A stretch of DNA of 64,000 bases, from contig JABYQS010000090.1 of the NCBI GenBank assembly GCA_022592435.1, positions 62,001-126,000 of the forward strand, in the 5' to 3' direction. This document shows, in pieces, positions 56,899 to 64,000 of this stretch (position 1 is its first letter; the number at the start of each line of letters is the position of its first letter). Source of the stretch: Cerioporus squamosus (taxonomy: Eukaryota; Basidiomycota; Agaricomycetes; Polyporales; Polyporaceae). The notes under the pieces are model-generated. The model saw nothing but the letters and a program-made list of their open reading frames with translations, had not been told where the DNA came from and did no database searches. The translations under genes and the position numbers were made by a program.

Positions 56899-58051
56899 AT
56901 GACCGCGAACGGCTCTGTCGCCGAACTGACCCCCGAGACTGTCCCGATCGGTACTGGCCCTCCGACGCGCGAGGAATTGCTCGTGCATTATCCTGCGAAG
57001 TTCACTTGGAAGCAGCTGAAGGTCTTTGTCAACTCAGGGTACGTCTGATAGTCATTGTGGATGGAGTACAGGTCGATCGGAACTGGTGAATGTGACACAG
57101 CGACCTTGGATTGCTCAAGCGGGACAGGAAGCTGCAGGTCCGCTACGATGAGTGGGCGAAAGGCATCAGGAAGGAATACGGATCCATCAGTACGTGTCAT
57201 CTTCTGCACTCGGACGGGAGTGCTGAATAGTGCTGTCAGTCAACTACTTGATGACATACCGGCTGCGATGGGGCGAGCCCGACACCATCGCAATCCTGAA
57301 GTCGTCCTTGGACGGTATCACTCCCACTGCTACCGCCTCTGTGCCTGCCAAACGCATGGGGGAACTGCCTCCTATTCCTCCAGATGCACCCACGCATTTT
57401 GTGGCCGATACGCCGCCGGAGCTCGTCTTCATCGCGATGAACGACTGGCCCTACTCGGGTGCGTCTTCCATTCCGTACCATCCATGTCTCCCTTGCAAGC
57501 ATGGTCTCCAAGCTAAATACCGACGGACGATACAGTTCCTCCAGATATCGAACACAGTCTCATCTGGACGCGTCTGCCCATATTCCCGCCTTCCCTTCCT
57601 CCTCCCTCCGAGTCGCCGCTCTCCGCGCGCTTGCATCAAGACGGCATGTGGGGCTTCACTGGCTTGGAATCTCCGCCGCCCTCACCAAGCCTCCTTCCCG
57701 AATGCCTGCCGGCGCTCGCCGATTGGGGTATCACAATGGATAAGCTTGTGCGCTCGCCGCGGGGAACGGAGGAGGAGGAGCGGCAGGTCAGGGAGTATGG
57801 ACGGGAGATCGAGACGTTCATCAAGCGGCGATGGGTCGAGAGCGAATGGGAGACGGCGTGGTTTGTAAATCCTCCGGTGAGTACTCAGCCAGTCTGAATG
57901 GCGCATCGCACCCGCTGTGAGTTTACCTGACAGTGCACATCTCTTCCAGCGGTTGCAAAGCGTGCCTGGGCTGTCGCATATCCATGTCTTTGCGCGCCGG
58001 AAGAGCCCCGAAGAGGTCGTGAGGACTAAGTTGGCCAATGGCGATGCTTGA
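56899..58051 (+). CDS. DUF3605 family protein
   Basis: Fungal family of unknown function. Exons 56899..57038, 57101..57189, 57240..57458, 57536..57876 and 57950..58051 give 296 residues with consistent phases. Conserved pieces are ELLVHYPAKFTWKQLKVFVN, DLGLLKRDRKLQVRYDEW, TYRLRWGEPDT, FIAMNDWPYSVPPDIEHSLI with WTRLPIF, then DGMWGFTG. The C-terminal piece is EIETFIKRRWVESEWETAWF and the end is RLQSVPGLSHIHVFARRKSP. No catalytic motif or targeting signal is evident. The start at 56899 is the first Met before the conserved block; an upstream exon cannot be excluded. Confidence 0.8.
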
Positions 58052-58300
58052 TCATGTCCATGTTGGAGGACGAACATCCCACATTTATAGACGACACCGA
58101 TTTAGAAGGCTTAATGTGTTGGTATACATGCTATAGATGGCTGCGGATATGAATGTCGATGTGATACAGTGAGCCCTGTGATCCGGTACTCTATGAGGCA
58201 GAGCAGAGTGCGGACAGAATGAGATGGTAAGATACAGAACGCAGGAAACTTCCTATGACTTGATTCCCCTCTATGACCCTAGAAAAGCTCGACCTCTGTA

Positions 58301-59610
58301 TCACCGGATGGAGACCTTCTCCAGCAAATCCGCCAGTGCATCCGCAGCCTTGTCAGCCGTGCTCTTCTCGGTCGGTGCCGGGGCGATTGCGGCGGGCTGG
58401 GGAGCAGTCTTCGCTGCCGGAGCAGCTGCTTCCTCGGCCTCCTCCTTCTCTTCCTCTTCGGCCTCTTCTTCCTCCTCGTCTTCGTCGTCGTTGATAATGA
58501 GTTTGCCACCTTGCTTCCGCAGAGCGGTCAACAGAGCAGCAACGCTCTCATCATCCTCATCAACCTCATTCCACTGCGCCTCCACCCGCCTGAGCTGCGG
58601 CAGCTTGCTCACGACACCCGCCAGAAGTGAGAACGCCTGTGACTCAAGGTTGTCGTTCTGAAGTTGCAGGGTCTCGAGCTTGGTGTGCAGCCCCTTCGCA
58701 AGCGCCTCCACGACCGGCGAGACCTCGCCCTCCTCTCCAAGGACACAATCCGACAGGTTCAGCACGCGGAGCAGCGGCCACGACCCCCGGTTGAGCTCTG
58801 CTGCCATCCTCTTCGAGCCCTCTTCCGCGAATGTGTTGTCCTGGAGATCGAGGTGCGCGAGGTCAACGTTCGCGGCAAGGCCCGCCACAAGCGACGAGAT
58901 GCCGTCCATGCGGATACCGTTCTGCGGCATGCGCACCTCCTCGAGCGTCCCGTGTGCGCGGAGCGCGTCGGCCCACGCGCTCGCGGAGCCGTCCTCGAGA
59001 CGATTCCGTCCGCAGATGATCGTGCGGAGGTTGGACTTGGTGCCCTTCTCGAGCGACTCTGCGAGCGTGGTCAGGGCGTTGGCGATGACCGCGCCACCGG
59101 CGGGACCGAGGCCGTTGTTGTTGAGTTTGAGCACGCGGAGCGAGCGCGCGGAGGAGAGGAAAGGGACGAGCGGGTCGACGGAGCGGCCGCCGAAGGCGTT
59201 GTCGGAGAGGTCGATCTCGACGAGCGTGGACTTGCCGATGAGCGCGTCGCAGATCGCGGAGAGAGCTTGCGGGATCTCGCTGATCAGGCGACCGGTGAAG
59301 ATGTCTGCAAAGTTGGCGACCTGGGGATGTGGCGGGTGGCCGGATGCAAGCACGCGATGCGTCATTCAAGTCGGAGAGCGGATTACGGTTAACCGAGTGA
59401 ATGAGAGGTGAGACCAAGAACACGTACCCTGAGCTGAGTGGTCTTCCCGAGGAACTCTGCCAGAGCCTGCGCGGCCTCCACTCCAATGGTGTTTCCTCCG
59501 AGATGGATCTCCTCGATTATGGTCGGGTCGTACTTTGCGAGCAGGGGCTCGATATCTGCCCGGGTATCAAGCTTGAGGCCCTGTCCCAGCAGCGAGAACG
59601 TGGTAGCCAT
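58301..59610 (-). CDS. Ran GTPase-activating protein (Rna1-like)
   Basis: Cytosolic RanGAP stimulates GTP hydrolysis by Ran and so drives nuclear transport. Exons 59610..59428 and 59320..58301 give 400 residues, close to the fungal Rna1 length. Leucine-rich repeats fill most of the protein, for example LVEIDLSDNAFGGRSVDPL, LRVLKLNNNGLGPAGGAVI, VDLAHLDLQDNTF and LETLQLQNDNLESQA. The motif NLRTIICGRNRLEDGSA matches the conserved RanGAP repeat region. The C-terminus is a long Glu/Asp run (DDEDEEEEEAEEEEKEE) followed by an Ala/Pro-rich end, as in other Rna1 proteins. It shares a 223-base upstream region with the next gene, which is divergent. Confidence 0.92.
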
Positions 59611-59833
59611 GGTATACAAGAGTTCACGAGAGTAAGACAGTGGTTGTAGCAAAGGTGGTGATGGTGAGTAGCAGAACAAAAGTTGACGCGTCCGAATATT
59701 CGAATCCAATCAAATCAGCGTATCACGTGCGCGCATCCGTGCTTCAGTAGCACCGCCACCTTGTACTGCTCTGAGTAAGCACCACTCTAACCACCACCAT
59801 CACTCTCACCGCCTCGCTTAGACGTCGGAAGCC

Positions 59834-60804
59834 ATGAGTGCATCGAAGAATTTTGTGGCAGAGAACGAGCGGAAGGACGGGTATACCCATGTGGTGCTGA
59901 TCACTACAGGAAGCGTCGCCTCAATAAAAGCACCACTGATCGTCGCCGAGCTGCTCACCGTAAGTGCGACGACTGTACCTTGGGACCCTGGTAACAGTCT
60001 GGTCTCACGTACATAAGCAGTATAATCATGTCAAAGTAGAGGTTGTCGCAACAGAAGCCTCCCTGTCCTTCTACGACCACGAGGAGATTGTCAGATCCGG
60101 AGTTAGAGTCTGGCGGAACGCGGACGAGTGGGGGCCTTACGTGAGAGTCTCATTATAAGTAGTGCTGCCCCCCAGTGAAGCTGAACCAGCTTCTCGTAAA
60201 GGGTGAATACAAGATCGGAGACCCCATCCTACACATCGAGCTCCGGCGATGGGCAGACATCGTGCTCATAGCGCCCTGTTCCGCGAACACCTTGGCGAAG
60301 ATTGCCAACGGTATCTGCGACAACCTAGCCGTGCGTAAACCTACCTCTGAGATCAAGGAGCCACTGACCTTCCTTCTATCTCCCCCAGACGTCTCTTCTC
60401 CGGGCACTTGCGCCGACAACCCCGACCTACGTCTTCCCCGCGATGAACACGCTCATGTACGAGCACCCGCTCACCGAGCAGCACCTCCGCGTCATCCGGG
60501 AGGTGGTTGGATACACCATCGTGGGGCCAATTGGCAAGACGCTTGCATGCGGTGACGTCGGTGTGTACCACAATATCCGGAGGTTTTAGGTTGCCCAAAG
60601 CATACACGAACTGACCTGTCCTCGCCAGGACTCGGGGCCATGACAGAATGGCGGGACATCGTCCAGATCGTGGTCGACCGCTTCAAGCTCGTCAGAGCGG
60701 GCAAGTCCCAACGAGACCGTCGCGGCGACCTGAGTAGGCGATTGATCACATGCTCCGCCCGCGGTTGTTATCATGGCTCGAGACTCGGACTCTGGCCAGC
60801 ATAG
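59834..60804 (+). CDS. Phosphopantothenoylcysteine decarboxylase-like (Hal3/Cab3 family) flavoprotein
   Basis: PPCDC decarboxylates 4'-phosphopantothenoylcysteine in coenzyme A synthesis, using FMN. Exons 59834..59959, 60021..60140, 60181..60330, 60389..60560 and 60629..60804 give 247 residues. Present are the FMN-binding TTGSVASIKAPLIVAELL, the DPILHIELRRWADIVLIAPC continuing SANTLAKIANG, the Asn motif PAMNTLMYEHPLTEQH, and the Cys loop LACGDVGLGAM. Where active homologues have His (the H in a SLHF-type motif), this protein reads ASLSFYD, with Ser. In budding yeast the His and Cys come from different subunits of a heterotrimer, so this protein may be a Cys-type subunit. The exon 3 start uses a non-classical AAG acceptor. 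The tail after the last motif is basic and may be misread. Confidence 0.83.
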
Positions 60805-61125
60805 ATCAAGTTCGCCTTCCATTGACACGCATGCCGTCAGCTCTGTATCGATAGGCACGAGAATTCGATCAACTGCTTCGGATCGAAACTCTGATAATAC
60901 AACATTTGTGCACTCTGCATCTCGACGGACTTCTGACTTTACCTGCCTTCCACACATCTCCTCTGAGTCCTCTCTCCCGTTCTGAACTCTCCCCGGCGGC
61001 GGCAAGATACGTCTGCATCATGGGTTCCGCAGAACAGCACCCCGAAGGTCAGTACTGCCGCCGCGGGGATGCCAACCCTGCCTCCCAGGCTCTCCAGCAC
61101 CAGCCACCAGCACCAGCTGCACGGT
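60805..61125. other. Intergenic stretch between convergent genes
   Basis: About 320 bases of presumed 3' flanks, followed by a hexanucleotide repeat. No gene seen. Confidence 0.4.

Positions 61126-61158
<33 letters not shown>
61126..61158. repeat. Hexanucleotide microsatellite (GACGGC)5.5
   Basis: Thirty-three bases of perfect GACGGC units, just downstream of the stop of the minus-strand gene at 61204. Confidence 0.9.
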
Positions 61159-61203
61159 AAACCGCACCCGTACGACACCAACCCACCCACTCGCGAGCCC
61201 AGA

Positions 61204-63298
61204 TCACGCCTTCACCAACACCCACCTGCCCTCCATTCCCTCACCCTCTTTCCGCCTCGCCTCGCCCCTAGCACGCCGCTCGTCCAGCCACCTCTCCGCC
61301 CTCGCCCGCGGGTCCCCTCCGTCGCCACGCAAGACAAGCGAGCGCACAAGCCAGTCCCCCGTCGTGCCCGTGCCCGTACCGGGGACGACGGCGCGCAGGG
61401 ACACCTCCCGGTACGCACTCCGGAGCACGGCCCACGTCGTCCCGCGCGCCTTGTCCAGGAGCGTCTCGACGAGCGTGCCGAGCGCCTCGAGCGCGAGGCA
61501 CCCCAGTCCCGTTCCCGTTCCTCCCGTCAGCTTCAGAATCTCTGTGTGACGGCCGTCGGGTGCAGTTGAGGTTGAGGTTGAGGTCCCGGCGGCGTCGCCG
61601 TCGCCGTGCGCCCCGGGCTGCTGGAGATGGTCAGATTGCGATTGCGACGAGACGATGACGAACGCCTCGTACGCCTCGCGGCGCGTGAGAGCGTCCAGCC
61701 GGGCGTAGTTCCTCGCACGCAGACATCGCGCAAGCTCGCGAACCCACTCTCGCGCACTCGCAGGGTCTCCGAGCGTTAGAGGGGGGTCTAGGCCTGAGTC
61801 CACCGATGGCAGAGAAGCCTGCGAAGGTGTCGTAAATGTGTACAGGATGCGGCAGCGAGTGGGCTTGCTGAGTATTCATGTGCGGATGTGGGTGCGGGTG
61901 CAGACGGCAACGAAGGGGCAGCAGAGGGAAGCACGGACGGCCGCGGAGAAGGAGAAGGAGGATGGGGACGAGGATGGGGACGGGGACGGGGGAGAGCAGG
62001 CGCGCGCAGAACGTCCTGGAGCGCGGGGTGCAGTTGGCGGAGTTGCGTGTGGAAGGCGATCTGAGATGGATACGATTGCGCGAGGTGGTGCAGGAGGAGG
62101 ATGAGCGTGCTCGAGAGCGCGCTGCGTGGAACAGGTGTGCGCTCCGAGTCGGGCAGGGACCCTGCAGCCGGAGGTCGGGGAGGTTGGGGCGCTGAGGACT
62201 CGGACTGGGTCGCCGGTCGGCGGGGATCTGGGGTTTGGCTGCTGAGCGTGGGCGCGCGTGTGCCGGCAGGGGGCGCGGGGTTTGGTGATGATGTTGGCGG
62301 TGGTGGCGACGGAGATGGGTGAATGTTGACGTAGAGATCCGGGAAGAGGTGCGAGAGCGTCGAGGTGGTTTGGACCGGGGACTTGAACAGCACGGACAGA
62401 TGGAGCGATGTCTCGTACACTGCCGGCATACACGAATGCATCGTGCATCGATCAGTCAGAATTGAAGGACGAATTTGTATTTAGGAACGACGCGTACCTT
62501 CGAGCGCAAACGCATCTCGCCGATGTATTGACAAGAGCCCCTCTCTCAGCTTGCCTGTAGGTGAGCACAAGGGCGGTAGTCAGCGCCGGCTCTCTCGAGC
62601 CTCGTCCCTGCATGGCCGAGAGCAGCGAAGACGAAGCGAGTAACTTACGGAAGAGTATCAGGAGGTTCTCCTCCATCTCCATCCTGTTTCTACGGGCATC
62701 GGCTTCTGCGCCTGCATCTCCATCTTCGTGACCGGAGGCGCGATGAGACCGCAGCGGGTACTTCTTCCAGTACTCATCTACCTGCAACCCTGGGTGAGCA
62801 ATCGTCCATCCGTCGCCACGTACGGCGACGCAGCCGCCGTTGCGTAACGTCCCGTAACTTGGTGAGAAAAGGAACGGGCAGCGTACCTTGCCCTGGATGA
62901 ACGCCCGATACTCCTCTTGTATCTTGGGGTCTCGGAGCCTGGAAAGCTGATGCAGGTTAACTCGCCCGGTCCGACACGACACCACACGACACGGAATGCA
63001 ACGCCACGTCTGCCCAGGAGTCCAGGAACAGCTAATGCCTTATGCGTTTATTACGGTGAGCTGTCTGGCATATGACATCGCCACCGCCCTGCATTACCGT
63101 CCTGTCACTGCTAGGACGATGCCAAACGCTACGCGATCGTGTACGTAGCATTTGGCCCCGCCAAGAGTCACGATAACCTGACTTCATCGTCGCTTCATCT
63201 GACACCACTGTCAGCACAGAGGACAAGAAGGACACTACTCACGCGTCTCCGTCCTTCTCGAGGCCGCTGCTGCGGCTCACGGACGCGATGAGCTCCAT
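61204..63298 (-). CDS. Uncharacterised fungal protein, helical with Pro-rich middle
   Basis: Minus-strand exons that join in phase are 63298..63243 (MELIASVSRSSGLEKDGDA), 62938..62887 (RDPKIQEEYRAFIQGK), 62781..62649, 62554..62498 (KLREGLLSIHRRDAFALE) and 62419 onward (VYETSLHLSVLFKSPVQTTS, continuing LSHLFPDLY). The middle is Pro/Ser-rich and of low complexity. The last piece, to 61204, carries ASAREWVRELARCLRARNYA and RLDALTRREAYEAFV, ending in WLVRSLVL. The switch between the two long frames near 61800-61880 is not resolved and may hide an intron or a missing base. The pattern of alpha helices followed by a winged-helix-like end recalls SAC3/CSN8/eIF3K-type proteins, but this is weak. The 300-base first intron is long for this genome. 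Confidence 0.55.
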
Positions 63299-64000
63299 GT
63301 GCCGCTTACCGGGCTCGTACACCCGGTGCTGTCGGCGTTGGGGTTGTGTCCGCTGAGCTTGAGGTCGTGGCTTCTGGGGCCCCCGCCGCCGCCGCCGCCG
63401 GTGCCTCTTCGTGGCGGCATCCTGGAAATCGGGTTCCGCGTAATTACGCTCGAGATCGCGGTATCTTGCAGCACAGCGTGTGTCCCTAGGCGTGAGCCTT
63501 GATGTCTATCAGGGCCTGATACGATGCGTACGTGTCAGCTGCGGTGGTTAGTGAATGTCCTCGTCCGAGTGACTTACTCGCGGTACGCGGTCAAGGTCGC
63601 AGTACTTAGGCGCCCATGATGATCATCCGCGTGGCTGTCATATTGCGCGCCTCCGGTATCTTGCACATCGCCTTCCAGTTCCGAGGACGCCTCGACTGCC
63701 TCCTCGACCGACTCCTCGACGCTCCCGCGCTAGGCTGCATCTCTACGATCTGGCTTCTACAGTAACTCGACCGCCACAGGATGGCCTGAAGGTTCAAGAA
63801 TCAAGATGAAGGCTAAGCTGGTGTACCCACGACACGAGCCGGGGAAGGAAGAGCCGTTTCCCATAACGCTAAGTATCGTGCCTGGCCGTGGTCAAACTGC
63901 CGTCCACGGTCCCACCCGCCGCCAAGGTTGCCGCCGCCGCCGCCGTCGAGGAGAGCCAAGCCACGATTTCCAACCTTCAGGCTTCGAGCACGCCCCGGAA
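63299..64000. other. Right edge of window, no gene assigned
   Basis: About 700 bases with short frames on both strands, GC-rich runs and simple repeats. A neighbouring gene may enter from the right, but I cannot identify it. Confidence 0.35.
63383..63400. repeat. Trinucleotide repeat (CCG)6
   Basis: Six perfect CCG units. A second CCG-rich run (GCCGCCGCCGCCGCCG) occurs near 63930-63945. Confidence 0.8.

Noticed and set aside
61780..62330. Plus-strand frames rich in Arg and Gly opposite the last gene
   Set aside because: They are complements of a Pro/Ser-rich coding stretch and lack any start context or motif.

Overview
The window is nuclear DNA of a filamentous basidiomycete, most likely a mushroom-forming Agaricomycete. 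It is GC-rich. Genes are split by many short GT-AG introns (mostly 38-70 nt) and are tightly packed on both strands. The families seen point the same way: FunK1 kinases, a DUF6533 membrane protein, a GSTFuA-like transferase and a cytosolic tyrosinase. Gene models were built by hand from conserved motifs, splice sites and frame continuity. Exon lists are given where the phases add up.

Region 1 (1-12.5 kb) is accessory. A unit of [FunK1 kinase on minus - decayed coding stretch - dienelactone hydrolase on plus] occurs twice, and a further hydrolase sits at the left edge. The last hydrolase (11581-12488) is intact and the first is cut by the window edge. The middle one is truncated and looks chimeric. 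One kinase (1127-3837) is intact and the other (7336-9984) has two frame breaks. Part of the decayed stretch is inverted in one unit relative to the other.

Region 2 (12.6-26.6 kb) holds a small mitochondrial membrane protein, an intron-containing tRNA-Lys(UUU), a Dpb3/POLE4-type histone-fold protein, a GST, a LYR-motif protein, a cytochrome P450, a DUF6533 membrane protein, a divergent homeodomain protein and a Fic-domain protein. Region 3 (27-52.3 kb) is mostly housekeeping: a Ser/Thr kinase with a long charged tail, the nuclear-basket protein TPR/MLP (18 exons), MOB1, a DCAF4-like WD40 protein, a multi-pass membrane protein, a second divergent homeodomain protein, a GCFC/PAXBP1 splicing factor, and a Rad60/Esc2-type SUMO-like protein divergent from it. 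Region 4 (54-64 kb) holds an intact tyrosinase, a DUF3605 protein, RanGAP (Rna1) divergent from a phosphopantothenoylcysteine decarboxylase-like gene, and one gene of unknown function.

No operon-like or pathway cluster is evident. The points most worth checking are the hydrolase/kinase mosaic with its inverted relic, two homeodomain proteins that share a W-x3-W-x2-R-Q-R helix 3 lacking Asn51, a PPCDC-like protein with Ser where the catalytic His is expected, and eight conserved genes that each lack one base at or beside a short same-base run, which suggests consensus errors in the assembly.
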